Below are positions 34,086 through 43,200 of a DNA stretch of 64,000 bases, one piece after another (position 1 is the stretch's first letter; the number at the start of each line of letters is the position of its first letter). Position numbers and translations under genes: made by a program. Origin of the DNA: Candidatus Neomarinimicrobiota bacterium (GTDB taxonomy: Bacteria; Fidelibacterota; JAANXI01); NCBI GenBank assembly GCA_021734025.1, contig JAIPJS010000010.1:1-64000 (forward strand), written 5' to 3'. The notes beneath the pieces were generated by a model. It saw nothing but the letters and a program-made list of their open reading frames with translations. It did no database searches and was not told the origin of the DNA.

Positions 34086-34159
34086 GTGATAAAGGGTATA
34101 GAGAAAGACCATTTGGTCGTTTCTGCTTTAGCCGGTGTTCGCATTATTAAAAGAAAAAA

Positions 34160-34199
34160 AATGAAGAATGCAGAATAAAAAGTGAAAATTGAAGAAGGA
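34160..34199. repeat. AT-rich inverted partner of the repeat at 33234-33273
   Basis: The reverse complement of 34160-34199 aligns without gaps to 33234-33273 with 31 of 40 identical bases, counted by eye. Shared words are CTTCTTCA, TTCA, TTTT and TGCATT. The two copies bracket the MBL hydrolase gene. GGGTATAGA/GGGTATAGAT words also flank the gene. Confidence 0.6.
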
Positions 34200-34279
34200 A
34201 AAGGTAACCACCGACTGGAACCTCATAACTCCCGGCATAGATTATACGCTGTTTATCGAATGCTTAGTTCATATGTACC

Positions 34280-35656
34280 ATGCTCAACCAGTTAAAACAA
34301 CATATCAAAGATCGCGGTTGGTTGCAGGCGGGCGACAAACTGCTCTTGGCTTGTTCCGGCGGAATCGATTCCATGGTAATGCTTCATCTGTTTTCCGGAA
34401 TGGCCGAGGAGATGAATATCAAACTCGCCCTGGGGCACGTTAATCATCAATTGCGGGAGTCGGCCAAAGATGATGAGCGGTTTGTCCGCCGGCAGGCGAC
34501 GAAGCTCGGCCTGGAGTGTTATACTGCATCCGCTGATGTACAGAAACGAAGTGACAAACTCGGGATTTCCATGGAGATGGCCGCCCGGGAACTTCGATAT
34601 TATCATTTGGAACGAATGCGGGGAGAAATTGATGCTCGATATATCTGTACTGCCCATACAAAATCCGATCAGGCGGAAACGGTTTTAATGCGGCTGGCTC
34701 ATGGCACTGGGATCCACGGGATACGGGGAATTCATGAACAGCGGGATCATCTTCTTCGTCCACTGTTGACCTTCAGCAGAAGTGAAATCCAGGAGTATGC
34801 CGTTTCGCACGCAATTGATTACCGGGAGGATCCTACGAATACAGACGTAACAATTGAACGCAATTGGATCCGCCATAAACTTTTTCCCATGTTACGGGAT
34901 AATTTGAATCCTCGAATTGAAGAGGCACTGTTCCGGTTTTCCGCGGCTCAATCGGAGGTGTCGGAGTACCTTGAACACCAAGCCGCTGAGGCTATGGAAT
35001 CCCTTCTGTTACGGCGTTCTGAGCGGGAGATTGTGCTTGATATTCGGGGGTTCCGGGACTACTTTACTGCACTTCAAAAACAGATAATAATGAACAGTAT
35101 GGAAGAGTTGAATCCCTCGTACCAGTCCCTGACCTACCCTCAGATGCAACAATTATATCAAATATTGACCGAAGGCTCCTCGGGACAATCAATAGAATTA
35201 CCGAACGGGATTTCGGTGATGCGCAGTGCTGGGAGAGTTCTCTTTTCCATGGAAGATTTGAGCGGACAGAAATCGGTAGATTTTAATCCGACAAGGCAAA
35301 TACGATTCGGTCCTTGTGTAATTCACAAGGCGGAAACCCATAATGTAACGGATCAAGCGTATACGGTCTCCAACGAGTGGGAAGCTTTTTTTGATAAAGC
35401 GGTACTGATGGAACGTAATTTGTGCTGGCGAAATTGGAAAAACGGCGATAAAATGGTGCTGGCGAACGGTTCAACAAAAAAAGTGAGCGACATTTGGATC
35501 GACAATAATGTTCCGGTCTGGGAAAAACTTCGCCGGCCGCTCCTGGTAGAGGGGGACAAAGTCTATTGGATCCCGGGAGTCAAACGATCCGGGTTTGCGT
35601 GGATTACGCCGGAATCGGACTCGGTAATATATATAAAGGTGGAATCGGTATTATGA
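34280..35656 (+). CDS. tilS: tRNA(Ile)-lysidine synthase
   Basis: A 458-residue N-type ATP pyrophosphatase that modifies the wobble cytidine of tRNA-Ile2 (anticodon CAU) to lysidine, allowing AUA decoding. The PP-loop SGGIDS is at residues 26-31, followed by LGHVNHQLRESAKDDERFVR and ICTAHTKSDQAETVLMRL, and DPTNTD near the end of the catalytic domain. The C-terminal TilS domain (about 380-458) is present, making it the long form. The stop overlaps the hpt start (ATGA). tilS-hpt-ftsH is a widespread gene order. Confidence 0.94.
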   Translation: MLNQLKQHIKDRGWLQAGDKLLLACSGGIDSMVMLHLFSGMAEEMNIKLALGHVNHQLRESAKDDERFVRRQATKLGLECYTASADVQKRSDKLGISMEMAARELRYYHLERMRGEIDARYICTAHTKSDQAETVLMRLAHGTGIHGIRGIHEQRDHLLRPLLTFSRSEIQEYAVSHAIDYREDPTNTDVTIERNWIRHKLFPMLRDNLNPRIEEALFRFSAAQSEVSEYLEHQAAEAMESLLLRRSEREIVLDIRGFRDYFTALQKQIIMNSMEELNPSYQSLTYPQMQQLYQILTEGSSGQSIELPNGISVMRSAGRVLFSMEDLSGQKSVDFNPTRQIRFGPCVIHKAETHNVTDQAYTVSNEWEAFFDKAVLMERNLCWRNWKNGDKMVLANGSTKKVSDIWIDNNVPVWEKLRRPLLVEGDKVYWIPGVKRSGFAWITPESDSVIYIKVESVL

Positions 35657-36246
35657 GTTTGGATTATCCCAAACAATTTGTGGTAGATATGAATAGCAAA
35701 TACGACGGGTGGGTACTCGAAGAGCTGATAAGTGAGGAGGAGATAAAAAACCGCCTCAAGGAAATCGGCAGGGAAATTACCGACGCATACAAGGACAAAA
35801 CACCGATTTTAATTGCGGTGCTCAACGGAAGCTTTATCTTTGTGGCTGACCTGATCCGGGAGCTGGACATCGAATGTGAGATTGATTTTATCAAGCTCTC
35901 GTCCTACATGAACGAGACCAAGTCCAGCGGCACGGTCCGGCTGGTAAAGGATATCAGCGCGAATATTACCGATCGGGATCTGATTATTATCGAAGATATT
36001 GTGGACTCCGGTCTGACTGTCAAATTTTTAAAAAGTCGGATGGAAGGAAGTGGTCCATCATCCGTGGCATTTGTCACGCTGCTCCACAAGGCAGAGATTT
36101 CGGAGATCGATTTTGAATTGGATTATGTCGGATTTACCATACCGAACAAATTTGTGGTCGGATACGGTTTGGATTTAGATCAAAAATACAGGAAACTCCC
36201 GGCAATCTATGCCGTTAAGGAGACTGTCGAAAAAGGGAGCGATTAA
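35653..36246 (+). CDS. hpt: Hypoxanthine phosphoribosyltransferase
   Basis: A 197-residue purine salvage enzyme converting hypoxanthine (and guanine) with PRPP to IMP or GMP. The PRPP-binding loop is [16 protein letters not shown], the flexible-loop region contains [20 protein letters not shown], and PPi-binding [12 protein letters not shown] precedes it. [23 protein letters not shown] closes the family signature. Start ATG 35653 lies within the tilS stop region (ATGA); a longer reading would overlap tilS by 90 bases. ftsH begins 11 bases downstream. Confidence 0.94.
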   Translation: MSLDYPKQFVVDMNSKYDGWVLEELISEEEIKNRLKEIGREITDAYKDKTPILIAVLNGSFIFVADLIRELDIECEIDFIKLSSYMNETKSSGTVRLVKDISANITDRDLIIIEDIVDSGLTVKFLKSRMEGSGPSSVAFVTLLHKAEISEIDFELDYVGFTIPNKFVVGYGLDLDQKYRKLPAIYAVKETVEKGSD

Positions 36247-36257
36247 AAAGGGAAACT

Positions 36258-38405
36258 ATGGCAATATTTAAAGATCAGGATGATAGATCACGGGATGAAG
36301 AGTCCAGTCGGAAAAACCGGCATCGTGATCAGGAATCCGCAAATAAAAACGACGATCAGGACGACAACGATAGATTTCAGTGGAAAAAGGCCTCCAGAAC
36401 TTCACTCCTCTGGATAGCGATTCTCATCGGAACCATCATCATCGCCCAGGTCATTTCTATGAGTCAGGGGACCGAACAGGAGGTGACCTATTCTGAATAC
36501 AAGCAATACCTGTCCAGCGGGCGTATTGCCGAGGCTACGATTATCGATAATGAATTTCACGGTACACTAAAAACTCCTGCCACCAAGATTGTAAACGGCC
36601 GGGAGGTCCAGTTTACTGACTTTGTCCTTATTTTGCCCTATGTGGACGAGACCATGCTGGAGTCATGGAATCAGGCTGGAGTCGACTACACATTCGAAGA
36701 AGAGTCGGTCGATTGGTTCGGTTACCTTTTGAATATGCTGCCGTGGATCCTGCTTATATTCTTTTGGTTCTATCTGATGCGCCGGATGCAGGGCGGTGGT
36801 AGCGGAGGAGGGATTTTCTCCTTCGGTAAGAGCCGCGCCAAGATGTTCGACAGCGACAATCCGCAGGTAACGTTCAAGGATGTGGCCGGCGTGGATGAAG
36901 CCAAACAGGAGATGACCGAGATCATCGAGTACCTGAAGAATCCCACCAAATTCCAGGGGCTTGGCGGTAAAATTCCGAGAGGTGCGCTATTGCTCGGCCC
37001 TCCCGGTACCGGGAAAACCTTGCTGGCGCGTGCCGTTGCCGGTGAAGCCGGAGTACCGTTTTTTAACCTGAGCGGGGCTGACTTTGTGGAAATGTTTGTC
37101 GGAGTGGGAGCATCACGGGTGAGAGACCTGTTCGAGCAGGGTAAGAAAAATGCTCCCTGTATCATTTTTATCGATGAGATTGACGCCGTTGGTCGCCATC
37201 GTGGTGCTGGCATCGGAGGTGGCCATGACGAGCGGGAGCAGACATTGAATCAGCTTCTGGTTGAGATGGACGGTTTCGATACCAACGACAGCGTCATCCT
37301 GCTGGCCGCAACCAACCGTCCGGATGTCCTGGACAACGCGCTATTGCGTCCCGGCCGGTTTGATCGCCAGATTGTGGTGGACGTGCCGGACTACCGGGGG
37401 CGCCACGGTATCCTGAGAGTGCACACAAAAGAGATACCGCTGGCGGATGATATCGACCTGGAGGTTATAGCCAAAAGTACGCCCGGCATGGTTGGCGCTG
37501 ATCTGGCGAACGTGGTCAATGAAGCAGCGCTCCTGGCCGCACGCCGTGGCGCTGACAAGGTCCACCAGGAAGATTTCGAGGAAGCCAAAGACAAGGTCAC
37601 AATGGGCATTGAGCGGAAGAGTCGGGTGATCAACGAGAAGGATAAAAAGGTGATTGCCTATCACGAGGCCGGACATACGCTCGTGGCGAAGTTCATGCCA
37701 CATGCTGATCCGGTGCACAAGGTGACGATTATCCCGCGAGGTCAGGCGTTGGGCATTACTCATCAGCTCCCGCTGGACGACCGGTATAATTATTCCCGTA
37801 GCTATCTGAAAACCCAACTGGCCATAATGATGGGCGGCCGGACTGCGGAAGAGATCAAGTTCAACGAAATCACTACCGGGGCCGGGAACGATATCAAACG
37901 CGCAACGGACATGGCCCGGAAGATGGTCACCGAGTGGGGAATGAGCGATAAACTCGGCCCGCTGACATTCGGCGATAAAGAGGAGGAGATTTTCCTGGGA
38001 CGGGAAATTGCCCAACACCGGGATTTTAGCGATGAAACGGCAATGGAGATTGATCGGGAAGTCCGGGGGCTCATTGATGAAGCACACGAAAACGCCAAGC
38101 GGATTTTAACGGAGAACCTGGAAATACTCAATACCCTGTCAGAGGCATTGCTGGAGCACGAAACGCTGGATCAGGAAGAAATCGACATTATCGCCTCCGG
38201 TGGAAGCGTCAACGGAAAGGACTCTCCCAAGGCCTCTGAAACGGAAGAGGCCGAGGAGCCTGTGAGGGAATCCCGGGATATTTTAGAAGCAGAGACCGAT
38301 GATGAGGAATCGGTGACTGCCACAGATAATCCTGTTGAAGAAACTGAAGTCGCAGAATCTTCGACAGGGGATGATGGGGAAGAAGAAAAACCCTCAGAAT
38401 CGTAA
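36258..38405 (+). CDS. ftsH: ATP-dependent zinc metalloprotease FtsH
   Basis: A 715-residue membrane-bound AAA+ protease that degrades misassembled membrane proteins and selected regulators. After a charged N-terminus there are two membrane helices (about 50-70 and 158-176) around a periplasmic domain. The AAA domain has Walker A GPPGTGKT at 247-254, Walker B IIFIDEID and the [12 protein letters not shown]. The zinc site HEAGH is at 469-473. The C-terminal 65 or so residues are very acidic and probably disordered, longer than in most FtsH. AGGG lies five bases before the ATG. A terminator follows. Confidence 0.97.
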   Translation: MAIFKDQDDRSRDEESSRKNRHRDQESANKNDDQDDNDRFQWKKASRTSLLWIAILIGTIIIAQVISMSQGTEQEVTYSEYKQYLSSGRIAEATIIDNEFHGTLKTPATKIVNGREVQFTDFVLILPYVDETMLESWNQAGVDYTFEEESVDWFGYLLNMLPWILLIFFWFYLMRRMQGGGSGGGIFSFGKSRAKMFDSDNPQVTFKDVAGVDEAKQEMTEIIEYLKNPTKFQGLGGKIPRGALLLGPPGTGKTLLARAVAGEAGVPFFNLSGADFVEMFVGVGASRVRDLFEQGKKNAPCIIFIDEIDAVGRHRGAGIGGGHDEREQTLNQLLVEMDGFDTNDSVILLAATNRPDVLDNALLRPGRFDRQIVVDVPDYRGRHGILRVHTKEIPLADDIDLEVIAKSTPGMVGADLANVVNEAALLAARRGADKVHQEDFEEAKDKVTMGIERKSRVINEKDKKVIAYHEAGHTLVAKFMPHADPVHKVTIIPRGQALGITHQLPLDDRYNYSRSYLKTQLAIMMGGRTAEEIKFNEITTGAGNDIKRATDMARKMVTEWGMSDKLGPLTFGDKEEEIFLGREIAQHRDFSDETAMEIDREVRGLIDEAHENAKRILTENLEILNTLSEALLEHETLDQEEIDIIASGGSVNGKDSPKASETEEAEEPVRESRDILEAETDDEESVTATDNPVEETEVAESSTGDDGEEEKPSES

Positions 38406-38445
38406 ACCGTAGGTAACTCTGCACATTCGACAATTATAAACAGCG

Positions 38446-38477
38446 AAGCCCCGAACTCATCGGTTTGGGGCTTTTTT
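38446..38477 (+). terminator. Rho-independent terminator after ftsH
   Basis: AAGCCCCGAAC pairs with GGTTTGGGGCTT (loop TCAT or similar) and is followed by six T. It sits 40 bases after the ftsH stop, and the folP start codon comes only three bases after the T run. Confidence 0.85.
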
Positions 38478-38480
38478 CCA

Positions 38481-39317
38481 ATGAATATTCATTCTGATTT
38501 GCTAGCAGACGGGCATACCGCCATAATAGGGATAATAAACGTGACTCCCGATTCCTTTTCCGATGGTGGCGAATTTCTCGACGCAGACAGCGCTATAGAA
38601 CACGGAATTCACCTGGAGCAGGAAGGGGCTGACATCCTCGATGTCGGTGCGGAATCCACCAGGCCTGGTGCTAAACCAGTGTCGGCGGCGGAGGAAGTCC
38701 GTCGCCTGGAGCCGGTTGTCCGCGGGTTAGCAGAGTATACGAATGCCTGGATTTCTGTGGATACAACCAAATCTACTGTTGCCAGGAAGATGCTGGACGC
38801 CGGAGCCCATATAATCAATGATATTAGTGCTCTGCAATTTGATAAATCGATGGCGGAAGTCGTGTCTGCATATGGATGTCCGGTAGTCCTGATGCACATT
38901 CAGGGTACCCCAAGAACCATGCAGCAAAATCCCACTTATGATGATGTAATTGAGGATATATTGCAGTATTTTACTGAGCGAGTTACGTATGCCAGAGATA
39001 AGGGGATCGAACCGGACCAAATTATTCTCGATCCCGGTATAGGATTTGGCAAAACCCTGGAGCACAATTACCGCATTATTAACGAAATCGCACGATTTAC
39101 CGAGTTGGAATACCCGGTCTTGTTAGGTGCTTCCCGGAAATCTTTCATTGGACAAACACTGGATCTTCCGGTAGAGGAGCGTCTTGAGGGAAGCCTTGCA
39201 GTCGCTGTTCTCGGAGCTCGGGCCGGAGTCAGGCTTCTTCGTGTCCATGATGTAAAAGAAACGGTGCGGGCAGTTCGTATGGTAGATGCAATTCAAAACA
39301 GATTAAAAGCTGAATAA
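38481..39317 (+). CDS. folP: Dihydropteroate synthase
   Basis: A 278-residue TIM-barrel enzyme of folate synthesis that condenses p-aminobenzoate with dihydropterin pyrophosphate. Signatures are IGIINVTPDSFSDGG (residues 15-29), DILDVGAESTRPGA, ISVDTTKS, HIINDISAL, ILDPGIGFGKT and VLLGASRKSFIG. The ATG is just downstream of the ftsH terminator and has no free Shine-Dalgarno; the only G-rich stretch (GGGG, 38467-38470) is in the terminator stem. Its stop overlaps the cdaA start by one base (TAATG). Length is normal. Confidence 0.95.
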   Translation: MNIHSDLLADGHTAIIGIINVTPDSFSDGGEFLDADSAIEHGIHLEQEGADILDVGAESTRPGAKPVSAAEEVRRLEPVVRGLAEYTNAWISVDTTKSTVARKMLDAGAHIINDISALQFDKSMAEVVSAYGCPVVLMHIQGTPRTMQQNPTYDDVIEDILQYFTERVTYARDKGIEPDQIILDPGIGFGKTLEHNYRIINEIARFTELEYPVLLGASRKSFIGQTLDLPVEERLEGSLAVAVLGARAGVRLLRVHDVKETVRAVRMVDAIQNRLKAE

Positions 39318-40090
39318 TGGACCTCTTTCGCATCGGTTTTATCACGGTTACGCTCATAGATATCATCGATATCCTTGCGATAGCGTGGCTTTTTTATCAG
39401 CTCTACCAGATATTTCGGGGAACCCGTGCGGCTCAGATGCTGGTTGGACTAGCAGTCATTATGTTTGCTTCGTTCTTGTTTCAGGCCCTGAACTTCAGCG
39501 GAATGTCCTGGTTACTCAGGCATATTCAGACCATCTGGGTGATAGCTTTCGTGATTTTATTCCAGCCAGAGCTGCGCCGGGTACTCATATATATAGGACA
39601 GAACCAGCTGTTCCAGAAGATTATCCCATCTCAGGTCTCCAGGACGGTGGATGAAGTGGTCCAAGCAGTAGTAGATCTGTCCAAACGCCGCTGGGGCGGG
39701 TTAATCGTGATGCAGCAGGATGCCGGATTGAAGGGTATAATTGAGAAAGGCGTTCCGATTAAGGCGAACGTCTCCAGCAATTTAATTGTCTCGATATTTA
39801 ATCCCAGTTCACCACTCCATGACGGTGCGATTATCATCCACGAGGATACCATTGAGGCAGCCAAATGTATTCTGCCCCTGTCAGAACGATTAGAAATCGA
39901 TCCGAACCTTGGCACCAGGCATCTGGCCGCCCTGGGGTTATCAGAGGAATCCGACGCGATGGTCGTGGTCGTCTCCGAAGAAACCGGCCGGGTTTCTCTG
40001 GCACACGAGGGGATTCTGAACCGTAACCTGGATGAGGATCTCCTAAAGGCCAAACTCTCCAAAACGTTGATAAGTGAGGGTTCCTCGTAG
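39317..40090 (+). CDS. cdaA: Diadenylate cyclase CdaA (c-di-AMP synthesis)
   Basis: A 257-residue membrane-anchored DAC-domain protein that makes cyclic di-AMP from two ATP. Three N-terminal helices (about residues 10-30, 38-55 and 62-80) precede the cyclase domain with LHDGAIIIHEDTI and LGTRHLAALGLSEESDA. The catalytic DGA is intact; the usual RHR motif reads RHL here. A folP-cdaA pair is common in Bacteroidetes-like genomes. It is followed by a 178-base gap before the porU gene. Confidence 0.92.
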   Translation: MDLFRIGFITVTLIDIIDILAIAWLFYQLYQIFRGTRAAQMLVGLAVIMFASFLFQALNFSGMSWLLRHIQTIWVIAFVILFQPELRRVLIYIGQNQLFQKIIPSQVSRTVDEVVQAVVDLSKRRWGGLIVMQQDAGLKGIIEKGVPIKANVSSNLIVSIFNPSSPLHDGAIIIHEDTIEAAKCILPLSERLEIDPNLGTRHLAALGLSEESDAMVVVVSEETGRVSLAHEGILNRNLDEDLLKAKLSKTLISEGSS

Positions 40091-40173
40091 AAACACTTTT
40101 TTATCGACTATCAAAGCAGTAGCATTACGAGACACCTTGTTTTTTTGTAGAAGACGCATCTGAGAATAAATGG

Positions 40174-40201
40174 CCGAAGATTGTTCCTCTCAGATCTTCG
40201 G
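40174..40201. other. Perfect 8-bp stem-loop upstream of porU
   Basis: CCGAAGAT (40174-40181) and ATCTTCGG (40194-40201) form a perfect 8-bp stem with a 12-base loop, followed by GGGGGCC. No T run follows, so it is not a classical terminator. It stands about 70 bases before the porU start and may be a leader structure or operator; its role is unknown. Confidence 0.5.
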
Positions 40202-40268
40202 GGGGCCAACGGAAAAGTCTGCCAATAGGAAGAACATCTTCTGTAACTGATATTGTGTCGGTTAAGAT

Positions 40269-43200
40269 ATGGAGTTGTACGAATCATCTATGCAGCGACT
40301 ATTTCATACCAATCTCTGGACGATGTTGTTGGTTCTTATCGGATCATTTTTTGTCCCCCATCCAATACAATCGCAGAAAAAAAATCAACCGAAATACCAG
40401 CATGTCGATTCAGCGCCGGAATCATGGTTAACTGAGGTCACGTCCGACAGAAACCTGTACCGAATTTACAGGAATGGGAACGAGTACCGGATAGTTGTCA
40501 CTGTCGATTCCATTGAGTGGAAGCAGTTTAACGCTGAAGAACGCAAAGCATACCCCGGAATACCCGGTGCCGCAATTACAATGGACGAGGGGAAGCCCGT
40601 CCTTCCGGTAATCTCATTGCCAATCGCTTTACCGCGGAATGTCCTTCCGGAAGTCCAGTTCAGCCAGGGGTCGATTCGCTCGGCAAAATCACCGGGATCC
40701 CCGGCGGTTTTTAGTGATATACCCAAGGGTATTTCCAGAAAGGATGTGAAATACGTCCGTCCGGATTTTTCGTATCCGGCAGAGAAAGTATTCGTGAAAC
40801 GAATCGGGTCCTCTGCTTTCGGTGTTGTAAAAATTTTCCCTGTAACATGGAATGGTTCGAATGACAGATATGAGTGGAGCCAAAAACTCGAACTGACACT
40901 TACGTTTGCTGAATCCCATAAATCACCCGCAGGGAAAACGATCTCCAAGCATCCTGCAATACACTCGGTGATAAACCCGGAAATGGCCGAATTCACACAG
41001 CAGACAAACGGGATTCAAGTGAACCAGCAGAATGAATCGGGTAGCATCCCAGGGAATTATTATGAATCTGTACGGCTCACTGTTTCTGAATCGGGTATGT
41101 ATCGGATCAGGGCATCGACATTGATGGACAGCCTGGAAGACCACACGTCCATAGATCCGCAAACACTGCGTCTTTTTCATCGCGGGAAAGAGCAACATAT
41201 CTACGTAAAATCGACAACGAACAACCGGTTCCGTGGCACAGATTACCTGGAGTTTTATGCCGAAATTCCTAGGGGGACCTCTCCCGGCCAGTATTGGGAT
41301 CCGTATAACAGTGAGGGTGTTTACTGGCTGGTTTGGGGGCACGAGCAGGGGAAGCGGTTCGCTGTCCAATCTGCCGAGCCGGCCGAGCCGAATCCGTATT
41401 ATGTCCGATCCTACTCTCACACTATTCATTTTGAGGACGAGCGATATTTCGAGCGACTCGGGGACCTGAACACCAATCTCAACTCATACACACTGGACAA
41501 TTGGTTTCATAGCAGTCCGTTGTCTGCCGGTACGATCTCGGAGTTTCCGTTTTCGCTTCCCGGAGTGGATAACAGTTCTCTCAGCGATGTCCGGTTCGTT
41601 GCTGAGTTTCGGGGTCTATCGACAGAACAGGCGGCAAATCATCAGGCGGAATTATATCTGAACGATCGGTATCTGGGTCGTACATCCCGGTTTCAAAATA
41701 AACAGACGATCACCTTTACCGGCGACTCAGGCTATCCAAATCAATATTTAGTTAATGGTACAAACAGACTCGGTATTTCTGTAACGGAGATCAGCAATGA
41801 GTTTGAATCGCTGGCATTAAACTGGTTTGAGGTAACCTATGACCGGCTGTTCGAGGCCCATTCGAACTTCATCGAGTTCACAGCCCCGGAAGATATTGTA
41901 TTGAACAGGGTTTACGAGTACACCATCGAGAATTTTGCCGATCCAAATATTCATATCTATAGAAATGATGGAGTTCGGTTGGTCGACTTTCACACTAATT
42001 TCGATGAAAATTCCGGGAGCTATCGCGCGGTGTTGCAAATGAACCACCGGAATCCAGTTGCCCGGTATTATGCCGCGAGCAATACAGGTGTCAAGCCCCT
42101 GGAAACCTTGGAGTACGTCAATCTGCAGTCTGAGCAGGATGGAAGCGGCACCGCCAATTATCTTATAATTATGGCGGAAGAATATACAGAATCTGTGGAC
42201 GAATGGGTAGCATACAGAGAAAGTCAGGGTTGGCGAACGAAAACGATATCATTGGAAACCATTTACCGGGAATATAACTACGGTTATCGATCGCCGAGAG
42301 CTATCCGGGAGGCCATCTCCGTCGCATATCGAGCGCTCCCGCCGGGCGAATTATTACACGTGCTCCTCATCGGTGGGACTAACACAAATCTCCGTACGGC
42401 CGGCCGCAGCGATTTACCGATGCCATTTTTCCAGACATACAAGTACGGTGCATCGGCCACCGACTATTACTATGCAAACTTAGATACGACCGATTTGTTA
42501 CCGGAAGCTGCCGTTGGACGCATTCCGGTGAGCAGCAGTGAGCAACTCGAAGCAGTGTTCGCAAAGATACAAGCCTATGAAACGGAAGCCCCGTACAGCG
42601 AATGGCGTAACAAAAGTCTGTTTATCGCCGGCTACGATCAGGTATTCAAAGAACAAACGGAGGATTTAATTCGTTTCCAGGCCGGCGAAAAGATATTCCC
42701 GGAACGACTGCTGATCGACCTCACGTCGACACAAAGCCGGTTTTATGGTGGTTCGGCTGAACTCCTAAGTTACTTTAATTCGGGCGTGTACCATGTGAAT
42801 TTTATGGGACATGGCGGCGGTGCCGTTTGGGCGGATCGCTCGCTGTTTCTCCGGGAAGATATTTCGCAACTCCGGAATGAAACTTTATACCCATTTGTGA
42901 CCAGTATGACCTGTTTTACCGGGGCAATCGAGTCCGGCCGCGGATTAGGGGAACTCATGCTCAGAGAACCCGAAGCCGGTGCCATCGGATGGTACGGCTC
43001 ATCGGGGTTAGGCTGGATCTGGAATGATTATCTGCTGATGTACGATCTGCCAAAATATCTTCAGGAAAGTCGCTATACCCTTGGAAACATTGTTAACCTG
43101 TCGCGTATCCACTATATCGCCCGCGCTCCGCGCTCCGGGTACAGTTACCTAGTCCCGACAATGATATACCAGTACAATCTAATTGGCGATCCGGCAACTA

